64,000 bases of DNA from Opitutaceae bacterium (GTDB lineage Bacteria; Verrucomicrobiota; Verrucomicrobiia; Opitutales; Opitutaceae). Positions 50,175 to 57,880 of this stretch are shown one piece after another. Position 1 is the first letter of the stretch, and every line of letters starts with the position of its first letter. Location: positions 1 through 64,000 of the forward strand of contig JAEUHC010000020.1 in NCBI GenBank assembly GCA_016794785.1, in the 5' to 3' direction. A program made the position numbers and the translations under genes. Below the pieces are notes generated by a model, which saw nothing but the letters and a program-made list of their open reading frames with translations, did not search any database and was not told the DNA's origin.

Positions 50175-52622
50175 ATGAAGCTCCCGTTCGCTCTGCTGTT
50201 GGCCGCCGTGACTCCGCTTGCCGCCGAATCCGCCCCCGCGCGCCGACCGGCCGCCCAGATCCTCGTGCCCGGTTTCACCGTCCGCGAGCTGCCGATCGCG
50301 CTCACCAGCCTCAACAACATCGAATACGCGGCGGACGGGCGGCTCTTCGCGGGTGGCTACGACGGCCGCTTCCATGTGCTCCGCGATACCGACGGCGACG
50401 GGCTCGAAGACAAGGTCGACACGTTCTCCGCCAAACCCAGCTCCGACTATCCACTCGGCATCGCGGTGAAAGATGGCGAGCCCTACTTCGTCCTCTCGCG
50501 CGAAGTTATCCGTTTCCGCGATCGCGACGGCGACGGCGTGCCCGAAACGCGCGAGGTGTTCGCCAGCGGTTTCGACGACCCTGCTCTCGCGACGGCCAGC
50601 TATCTTCTGCACCGCCGTGTCGACAACGCCATGGCGGTGTCGTTCGGACCCGACGGGGCGCTCTACCTCACGATGGGCAGCGCCGCCTATCAGAATCCGT
50701 ATTGGAAGGAGGAGAAAACCGGCGTGAACCACTATACGACCAACCAGCGCCGCGGCTGCCTCCTGCGGATTACGCCTGATGGCAAGATCGAGCAGCTCGT
50801 CAGCGGCCTGCGCTACATCATGGCCCTGCAGTGGAATCGCCACGGCGATCTCTTCGCGACCGAGCAGGAAGGCGCGACGTGGGTGCCCAACGGGAATCCG
50901 TTCGACGAGCTCCTTCACTTGCAAACCGGCCGCCACTACGGTTTCCCTCCGCGCCATCCGGTGCACCTGCCCGACGTGATCGACGAGCCGAGCGTGTGGG
51001 ATTTCTCTCCGCAGCACCAGAGCACCTGCGGTTTCCGCTTCAACGGTCCCGCGCCCGGCCGCGGCCGCTTCGGGCCGGAATGGTGGTCCGACGATGCGCT
51101 GATCACCGGCGAGTCGCGCGGCAAACTCTGGCGCACAAAGCTCGCCAAAACCGCCGCCGGCTATGTCGCGCGCACTGACCTCGTCGCCGCCCTCGGCCTG
51201 CTCGCGGTCGATTGCGCGATTTCCCCCCAGGGCGATCTGGTTATCTGCTGCCATACCGGCGCGCCCGATTGGGGCAACGGCCCGACCGGCGAAGGCCGGC
51301 TCTTCAAGATCAGCTATACCGATCCGGCCGCGCCGCAACCCGTGCTAACGTGGCCGGCAAGCGAAACGGAAACCATCATCGCCTTCGACCGGCCACTCGA
51401 CGCCACCGTGTGGACCGGCGTGGCCGCTCGCACGACGATCGATTCCGGCCGTTGCGTCGGTGCGGCGGATCGTCTCGAAGTCATCCGCCCCGGCTACGCC
51501 GCCGTGAAGGCGCAGCAAAACGAGCCGCGCGGGTCCGTCGCCATAAAATCAGCACGACTCTCCGCCGATCGCCGGAACGTCGTTTTCACGACCGCACCGC
51601 GCCTATCCGCCGTCAACTACGCCGTGGCGGTAGCGGACAAACTCGATTCCAGCCACGATCTCTCCGGTCTCGCCGCCGAATGGCGCGATGACGGCAGCAC
51701 ACGCTGGAGCGGTTGGTTGCCGCACGCCGACTTCACCGCGGCCCGCGAATTCACCCGTGCCAGCGCCACGCACGACCGCCTCTGGCAGAACGCCACCACG
51801 CGTGGCACGCTCACGCTCCGCACGCAGCTCGACCTCTGGCAGATGCTCCAGCCCGCGACGCAGCCCGGCTCGAAACTCGACTACACCCCCGAGCCCGAAA
51901 CGGTCACCGTGGTTTTCAAGAGCGACGCCGCCCTCCGCGTCGAAGCGCCGCCCGCGGCAAAAATAGAACGCACGAGCGACCGCGAGGTTCGCCTCACCGT
52001 CACGGGTCCCACCGAGAATGCCTGGCTGCCGGTTGCGCTGGTCGTCACAACGCCGGCGACGACGCTCGATGTCGCCTGGCACACGGCGCGCGATGCACGC
52101 CCGCGCGCGCTCGGCACCCGCCGTTTCCTCATGCCCTTCGCCCGTCCGGGCACCCGCGACCTTGCGCCGCGTCCGATCGCCGAGATTGCCGGCGCCGACT
52201 GGCACGCCGGCCGCGCTCTTTTCAACGGCAAGGCTGCTTGCGCCACCTGCCACGAATTGCGCGGCGAAGGCAAGCGGGTCGGCCCCGAGCTCGGCAACCT
52301 CGTCCACCGCGATTACGCCAGCGTGCTCGCCGACATCGCCGATCCCAACGCAACGATCAACCCCGAGGGCGTCGGCTACATTGTCACGCTCAAGAGTGGC
52401 GAGACCACGGTCGGCACGCGGCTCGGCGAGTCCGCCTTCTTGTTACAGATCGCGCAGCCCGGCGGCACTGTCGCCAGGCTCAAGAAGTCGGACATCGCGA
52501 AGACCGAGCCCATGCCCGTCTCGCTCATGCCGCCGGGCCTGGAGAAATCCCTCACGTCCACCGAACTGCGCGACCTCATGTGCTATCTGCTCACCGCGCT
52601 GCCGAGTCATTCTCAACCATGA
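50175..52622 (+). CDS. PVC-type cytochrome: propeller dehydrogenase-like with C-terminal CxxCH heme
   Basis: The 815-residue protein has a signal peptide (FALLLAAVTPLAAES). A six-bladed propeller-like region follows (IEYAADGRLFAGGYDGRFHV; FATEQEGATWVPNGNPFDEL; HLQTGRHYGFPPRHPVHLPD), then a beta-rich linker. The C-terminal heme domain has CATCH at 689-693, GPELGNL and SLMPPGLEKSLT; the Met of SLMPPG is a likely axial ligand. This is the PVC-group 'CxxCH membrane-bound/secreted dehydrogenase-like' family. It probably oxidises a sugar or alcohol in the periplasm and passes electrons on through heme. The next gene overlaps it by ATGA and is a paralogue. Confidence 0.85.
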   Translation: MKLPFALLLAAVTPLAAESAPARRPAAQILVPGFTVRELPIALTSLNNIEYAADGRLFAGGYDGRFHVLRDTDGDGLEDKVDTFSAKPSSDYPLGIAVKDGEPYFVLSREVIRFRDRDGDGVPETREVFASGFDDPALATASYLLHRRVDNAMAVSFGPDGALYLTMGSAAYQNPYWKEEKTGVNHYTTNQRRGCLLRITPDGKIEQLVSGLRYIMALQWNRHGDLFATEQEGATWVPNGNPFDELLHLQTGRHYGFPPRHPVHLPDVIDEPSVWDFSPQHQSTCGFRFNGPAPGRGRFGPEWWSDDALITGESRGKLWRTKLAKTAAGYVARTDLVAALGLLAVDCAISPQGDLVICCHTGAPDWGNGPTGEGRLFKISYTDPAAPQPVLTWPASETETIIAFDRPLDATVWTGVAARTTIDSGRCVGAADRLEVIRPGYAAVKAQQNEPRGSVAIKSARLSADRRNVVFTTAPRLSAVNYAVAVADKLDSSHDLSGLAAEWRDDGSTRWSGWLPHADFTAAREFTRASATHDRLWQNATTRGTLTLRTQLDLWQMLQPATQPGSKLDYTPEPETVTVVFKSDAALRVEAPPAAKIERTSDREVRLTVTGPTENAWLPVALVVTTPATTLDVAWHTARDARPRALGTRRFLMPFARPGTRDLAPRPIAEIAGADWHAGRALFNGKAACATCHELRGEGKRVGPELGNLVHRDYASVLADIADPNATINPEGVGYIVTLKSGETTVGTRLGESAFLLQIAQPGGTVARLKKSDIAKTEPMPVSLMPPGLEKSLTSTELRDLMCYLLTALPSHSQP

Positions 52623-55201
52623 GGTTTCCTCCGCTCGGTTTTTCGACACTCCTGTGCGTTCCCCTGCTCGCCCTCGCGGCCCAGGCACCCACGGAACTTC
52701 CGCTCCCGGCGCGCAAGGCTCCGCGCCCAAACATCCCGGCTGGCGGCGTGGGCGTGTCGGATGTGCAGATGCTCGTGCCCGGGTTCGCCGTGCGCATGCT
52801 GCCGCTGGAGCTGCCCAACATCAACGCCGTGCGCTATCGGGCCGACGGCAAGCTCCTGGCCCTCACGTTCAGCGGCAAAGTCTTCCTCCTCACCGACACC
52901 GACGGTGACGGGGTCGAGGACAAGGCGGACATTTTCTACGAACCGGATCGCCAGCACCTCTCGCTGAACCTCCTGCCCACGCCGCCCGGCTATCGGCACG
53001 GCAACGGCGTCTTCATTGCCCGCAAGGGCTCGCTCGTGCTCGAGCTCGACACGGACGGCGACGACCGCGCGGACCGGGAAGTCACTGTCGCGACGAACTG
53101 GGAAACGCCGATGCGCTTTCCCGGCAACGCGACCGACACCGTCGGCGTGGCACTCGACGCCCAGCAGAATCTCTACTTCGGACTGGGCGCGGCAAACTCG
53201 CAGAATGGCTACCTGCTCGACCACGGCGTCGGCAGCTACCGGATCACGAGCGAACGCGGGGCTCTGCTGAAAATGCCGCCTGATCTGTCGCGGCGAGAAA
53301 TCATCGCCACGGGAATTCGGGCCGGCTTCGGCATGGCCTTCAACGCCGCGGGCGATCTCTTCTCCACCGATCAGGAAGGCGCCACGTGGATGCCGAATGG
53401 CAATCCTTTCGATGAATTGCTCCATCTCGAGCCCGGCCGGCACTACGGCTTTCCGCCGCGCCACCCGAAGCACCTGCCTCACGTCATCGACGAGCCGAGC
53501 GTCTTCGACTACGGGCCGCAGCACCAGAGCACGTGCGGTCTTTTTTTCAACGAGCCGGTCGGCAGCGGCCCCGTGTTCGGTCCCGCGTGGTGGCGCGGCG
53601 ATGCGTTTGTGGCGGGCGAGGCGCGCGGAAAGGTTTTCCGCACGAAGCTCGTCAAGACCCCCTCCGGCTACATCGGCCAGAATCAGGTGATCGCTTGTGT
53701 CGGCTGGCTGACGATTGATCAGTGCGTTTCCCCACGCGGCGATCTCGTCATCAGCGTGCACAGCGGACCGCCCGATTGGGGCACCGGCGGACCGGGCATC
53801 GGCCGGCTTTTCAAGGTGACGCGCGCTGACGCGGCGGCGCCACAACCCGTCTCCACCTTTGCCGCGAGTCCGACGGAGCTGCACGTGGCGTTCGACGGTG
53901 CGCTACCGCCGGGCATCGAGACGAATCTCGTGGTTCGCACCACTTTGACGAGCGGCGTCTACGTGCGTGAAGGCGACCGATTCGAAACCTTCCGCCCCGG
54001 TTACCGCGCGGTCGACCAGCAGCAGAGCGCTCCGCGCACCCGCGTGCCGGTGCGCGCCGTCCGACTCGCCGACGATCGCCACACGCTGGTTTTCGAAACC
54101 GTGCCGCGAACCATCGCGCAGCACACTTCAATCGACATCGACAACTGGCTTCAGGCGCCGACCGCGCTCGCCAAGGTGCGCCCGCAGAAAGCGGCGCTGG
54201 CGGTCGCCGCCGATGAGACGGGTGTCGCGGCGACGTGGAGGTCCACCGACCGCCGCACGACTTGGACGGGCTGGCTACCTCACTTCGATCTGCAAGTTGC
54301 ACGTGAGCTCACCGCCGCCAGCGTCAGCCACCAGCGCCTTTGGAGTCTCGTCCGGCAGCCGGGCACCCTCGTGCTGCGCGGCCAGCTCGATCTTTGGAGT
54401 ATGTTGCGCCCGGCGGTGCAGCCCGGCGAGCGGCTCGATTTCACGCTGCCCGCCGAAAAAGTGACGGTGCGTTTCGCTGCGAACGGCGGCGCCGCGCCTC
54501 AGCTCACGTTTCCCGGCCTCGCACCGTCGCCCGCGACCGACACCACGGGCAACATGGCGCGTCTGCTGCGCCACGTGCCACGGGAACGCACCTACGTTCC
54601 CGTCGAACTCACCGTCGCGACCGGCAGCGGACAAACCGCCAGCCTCCATGTTTCATGGACGACTGCGGAAGACGATCGGCCGCGTGCGCTCGCGCTCCGG
54701 CGGGTAATTGTCCCGTGGGCATCGCCACCGGAGCCCGTCACCAAGCCAGCGATGCCGGCCGAACTGGCGGGTGGGGACTGGCATAAGGGCAAGCAGCTCT
54801 TCGCCGCCTGCGCGATGTGCCACGGCGTGAACGGCGAAGGCTCTCGCGTCGGGCCCGATCTCTCGAATCTCGTGCATCGCGACTATGCCTCGGTCGTTAG
54901 AGACATCGCGGAGCCGAGCGCGGCGATCAATCCCGACCACGTCGCCTACACGATCACGCTCCGGAGCGGAGAGACGCAGACCAGCGTGCTCCTGGAGGAC
55001 AACGCCGATCACCTGCTGCTCGCCGTGCCGGGATCGACGCCGAAAAAATTGCCGAAGAGCGACATCATCCGGATGTCCGCTTCCGCAGTATCGCTGATGC
55101 CCCCCGGCCTCGATCAGGCCCTCGGCCCCCAGGGCCTGAGAGACCTGCTTTCCTATCTTATGCTGCCATCCCCCGACCAACCCTCCAACTCCACCCCATG
55201 A
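52619..55201 (+). CDS. PVC-type cytochrome, second paralogue
   Basis: The 860-residue protein is homologous to its upstream neighbour over its length. It shares FSTDQEGATWMPNGNPFDEL, HYGFPPRHPKHLPHVIDEPS and PQHQSTCGL, and has CAMCH at 731-735 with GPDLSNLVHRDYASV and SLMPPGLDQAL. It has its own signal peptide (LGFSTLLCVPLLALAAQ). The heme domain has the same layout, so the two may work as a pair or on related substrates. ATG 52619 overlaps the previous stop, and its own stop overlaps the ThuA-cupin gene. Confidence 0.85.
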   Translation: MRFPPLGFSTLLCVPLLALAAQAPTELPLPARKAPRPNIPAGGVGVSDVQMLVPGFAVRMLPLELPNINAVRYRADGKLLALTFSGKVFLLTDTDGDGVEDKADIFYEPDRQHLSLNLLPTPPGYRHGNGVFIARKGSLVLELDTDGDDRADREVTVATNWETPMRFPGNATDTVGVALDAQQNLYFGLGAANSQNGYLLDHGVGSYRITSERGALLKMPPDLSRREIIATGIRAGFGMAFNAAGDLFSTDQEGATWMPNGNPFDELLHLEPGRHYGFPPRHPKHLPHVIDEPSVFDYGPQHQSTCGLFFNEPVGSGPVFGPAWWRGDAFVAGEARGKVFRTKLVKTPSGYIGQNQVIACVGWLTIDQCVSPRGDLVISVHSGPPDWGTGGPGIGRLFKVTRADAAAPQPVSTFAASPTELHVAFDGALPPGIETNLVVRTTLTSGVYVREGDRFETFRPGYRAVDQQQSAPRTRVPVRAVRLADDRHTLVFETVPRTIAQHTSIDIDNWLQAPTALAKVRPQKAALAVAADETGVAATWRSTDRRTTWTGWLPHFDLQVARELTAASVSHQRLWSLVRQPGTLVLRGQLDLWSMLRPAVQPGERLDFTLPAEKVTVRFAANGGAAPQLTFPGLAPSPATDTTGNMARLLRHVPRERTYVPVELTVATGSGQTASLHVSWTTAEDDRPRALALRRVIVPWASPPEPVTKPAMPAELAGGDWHKGKQLFAACAMCHGVNGEGSRVGPDLSNLVHRDYASVVRDIAEPSAAINPDHVAYTITLRSGETQTSVLLEDNADHLLLAVPGSTPKKLPKSDIIRMSASAVSLMPPGLDQALGPQGLRDLLSYLMLPSPDQPSNSTP

Positions 55202-56457
55202 TGATCCGACGCCTCCGCCCCTACGCCGTTTTTGGCGCCGCCTGCACCTTTGTCTGGACGGCCCTCGCGCAAACACCCGCTCCTGCACCGAACCTCGGCA
55301 CGACCGCCGCCAAATCGCCCGCGCTCGCCAAAAAAATTGTTCTCATCGGCGGCAAGAAAAGCCACGGCCCCGGCGAACACGATTTTCCCAACGGCATTCC
55401 GATGATCGCCGCGTGGCTCAAAGCCGCGCCCGCCTTCGCCGCCGTCGATGTGCTCGCCTACACCGGCGGCTTCCCGGCCGATCTCGGTGTGCTCGACGGC
55501 GCTTCGAGCATCGTGATGTATTTCGACGGCGTGCAGGAGACGCCGCCGCCGCTGACCGATCCCGCGCGCATCGCGAAATTGCAACAACTCATGGAGGCGG
55601 GTGCCGGCCTCGTCACCCTGCACCAGTCATCGACGCTGCCCCCGGGCAACACCACCGTGCCGCTCATCGAGTGGCTCGGCGCGAAGCGCAACGGCATGTT
55701 CGATCGCACGACCGAGAAGGCCGCGCTCAAGCTCGCCACTCCGGCCCACCCGATCAGCGCCGGTGTCGGCCCGATCGCCTTCACGGATGAATTCTACCCG
55801 ACCCTGATCTTTCACCCCTCGCGTCAAGTGACGCCGATCTTGCGCGCCGAGCTCACGCCAAAACTCGGCGATGCAAAAAAACAGGCGGCGACCCCGCCGA
55901 CTCGCGGCGAGCACACCGTCGGCTGGGCCTTTGAACGCGTCAACGGCGGCCGCTCCTTCGGCTTCACCGGCGCGCATTACGCGAAGAACCTCGAGGAGCC
56001 GAATCTCCGCCAGCTGCTCGTCAACGCCATCGCGTGGAGCGCAAGGCTCGACGTGCCCGCCGGCGGCATCGCGATCCCGGGCCCGATCATCGGCGTCGCG
56101 CAGGTGAACCGCCACGCCGAGAACCGCGTCGTGTCGATGCCATCGGGCGAGCTGCGCTGGTATACGTCGGCCGAGATGGGCAACTCGCGCACGATGACCA
56201 CCGGCGTGGCGATCATGAAACCCGGCAAATCCAACCCCCGTCACTTTCATCCGAACTGCGACGAGATCCTTCACGTGGTCAGCGGCAAGATCATCCACAC
56301 GATGAACGAAGTGAGCACGGAGATGAGCGTCGGCGACACCGTGAGCATCCCCCAAGGCGTGCTGCATAACGCCACCAACATCGGGCAAGAAGATGCCGTC
56401 CTCGCGATCTCGTTCTCCACCGCCTATCGCGAGGCCGTCGGCTACGGCTCGCCCTGA
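55198..56457 (+). CDS. Secreted ThuA-like plus cupin fusion protein
   Basis: The 419-residue protein has a signal peptide (PYAVFGAACTFVWTALAQ). A ThuA (trehalose-utilisation, glutamine-amidotransferase-like) domain spans ~45-285, with KIVLIGGKKSHGPGEHDFPN and GWAFERVNGGRSFGFTGAHY. A C-terminal cupin spans ~300-419, with metal-site residues H349, H351, E356 and H390 (RHFHPNCDEILHVVSG...LHNATN). ThuA domains in PVC bacteria often accompany CxxCH cytochromes, and cupins may isomerise or bind sugars. It closes the operon driven by P7. A role in turnover of an oxidised (3-keto) sugar is a plausible inference from this recurring context. Confidence 0.75.
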   Translation: MMIRRLRPYAVFGAACTFVWTALAQTPAPAPNLGTTAAKSPALAKKIVLIGGKKSHGPGEHDFPNGIPMIAAWLKAAPAFAAVDVLAYTGGFPADLGVLDGASSIVMYFDGVQETPPPLTDPARIAKLQQLMEAGAGLVTLHQSSTLPPGNTTVPLIEWLGAKRNGMFDRTTEKAALKLATPAHPISAGVGPIAFTDEFYPTLIFHPSRQVTPILRAELTPKLGDAKKQAATPPTRGEHTVGWAFERVNGGRSFGFTGAHYAKNLEEPNLRQLLVNAIAWSARLDVPAGGIAIPGPIIGVAQVNRHAENRVVSMPSGELRWYTSAEMGNSRTMTTGVAIMKPGKSNPRHFHPNCDEILHVVSGKIIHTMNEVSTEMSVGDTVSIPQGVLHNATNIGQEDAVLAISFSTAYREAVGYGSP

Positions 56458-56521
56458 CGCCGGATTCGAGCTCGGCCGTTCGTGACGCTGATGGACGCGG
56501 TCTATCGCTCGGATGTTCGGT

Positions 56522-57880
56522 TCATCGTGAGGCGTCGATGATCCGGCGGTTCGTCTCCTGAAGTCGCGTCACGTAGTCTTCGAAGGGCGTGCCGTCGGGA
56601 CGGAGCAGGCCTTGTTTGAAGCGTTTGAGCCGATCTTTGTAGGTCGTGAGATACTGGCAGCGGAAGTAGCCGATGATGTAGGGTCGCGCGCAGGCGTCGT
56701 GGAGAAAACGGTCGTAGCTGTCCGCGGCTTCTTCGGCGGTAGGGTATTGATGCCAGCCGCCAGTCTTGGGCGTCTGCGCGTCGAAGAAACCGCACTGGTG
56801 GTCGGCTATGACGATGGGCTTGCCGGTGAGACGGTGCAGACGATCGAACTCGGCGGCGTCGAATTGCGTTTCGTCGGGCCGCGTAAGTTTGATCGGGGAA
56901 GGGTAGTGGTGGTCGCCGGGCTGGATGCCGAGAACGTCGATGAACTTGGCGGCCTCCTCCAATACTTCGTCGGGATGATCGCGCAGATGAAAGCGGTCGC
57001 CCATGAGCAGGCCGCGGGGATGCTCCCGGCGGAAACCGGCGCTGACAGTCTGGTAGTAGTGTCGCGCGATCAGGCGCAGGAACTCGCGGTCATCGGCAAA
57101 GACTGCGGGCCGTTCGAGATCGAGCGTCACTCCGCCCACGGACTCGAACGACGAAAAGTTCGTGCCGTAGGCCGCGTTTAGTTTTGCAACGTCGCCATCA
57201 TGCCGGGTGCGCAGAAATGCGGTGTAGCGTTCGCGTCCCGGAGCTCCGCGGGGCAAGCCGCGCATGAACGATACGAAATCGGTGCCGCGCGATTGGCGGG
57301 TGCCCCGGAGATCCCAGCTCAACGAATCGTTCCACGTCCAAGCGATGGCCATCGGGTTGGCTTTCATCTCGGCGGCGGCGGCCTTCGCCTTCGCTTCCGC
57401 CGCAGCGGCGAAAGCAGGGGCGAAGACGTCGATGTAGGTGAGTGGATCGTGAAAGAACGAGGCGGAGGCAAACGGGGTGTTGACCACGTAGGGCATCGTG
57501 CGGCGCATCTCCTCCGGCGTGTGGAAGCCCGCACAATTGAAACCCCACTCGCGGCATTGCCGCTCAATCTCGCCAAACACGCGCGGCCAATCCGTGCCGA
57601 AACGTTGTGCCAGCACCGTGTGCGGATATTCGGCGGAGTTCTTCACCTCGTTGAGATGATTCACGCCGAGTGCGAACATCCCGTGTCCCTCCGGCGTGAC
57701 CAACCACCAGCGGCCGCGGACTTTCTCCACGGCGAAATGCCCGGTGGACGTGCTGGTGACGGCGGAGCGCCCGCCAAAACGGTCGGTTGGAATTGACAGC
57801 GGTTCGGCGGCGGAGAGCGCCGCGGCTCCGACCACGGCTAGTGCGACGACGCGCATGGCGCGGTGGCGAGAGCAGGTCAT
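56522..57880 (-). CDS. Agarase-like (GH50/GH-A-type) secreted protein, paralogue 3
   Basis: The 452-residue protein has a signal peptide (VVALAVVGAAALSAAEP). The family block GHFAVEKVRGRWWLVTPEGH and ALGVNHLNEV is the same as in the protein at 12788, and the two align along the whole chain. The acid/base region reads WTWNDSLSWD and the nucleophile region IVIADHQCGFFDAQTP, so it lacks the canonical glutamates in the same way. ATG 57880 overlaps the stop of the upstream sulfatase-LVIVD gene (ATGA), so it depends on that gene's transcript. A role on desulfated galactan fragments is inferred. Confidence 0.65.
   Translation of the reverse strand: MTCSRHRAMRVVALAVVGAAALSAAEPLSIPTDRFGGRSAVTSTSTGHFAVEKVRGRWWLVTPEGHGMFALGVNHLNEVKNSAEYPHTVLAQRFGTDWPRVFGEIERQCREWGFNCAGFHTPEEMRRTMPYVVNTPFASASFFHDPLTYIDVFAPAFAAAAEAKAKAAAAEMKANPMAIAWTWNDSLSWDLRGTRQSRGTDFVSFMRGLPRGAPGRERYTAFLRTRHDGDVAKLNAAYGTNFSSFESVGGVTLDLERPAVFADDREFLRLIARHYYQTVSAGFRREHPRGLLMGDRFHLRDHPDEVLEEAAKFIDVLGIQPGDHHYPSPIKLTRPDETQFDAAEFDRLHRLTGKPIVIADHQCGFFDAQTPKTGGWHQYPTAEEAADSYDRFLHDACARPYIIGYFRCQYLTTYKDRLKRFKQGLLRPDGTPFEDYVTRLQETNRRIIDASR

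Noticed and set aside
51713..52618. 5' part of the open frame running into the second cytochrome gene
   Set aside because: This part overlaps the first cytochrome in another frame; the real start is ATG 52619, with signal peptide and ATGA overlap.
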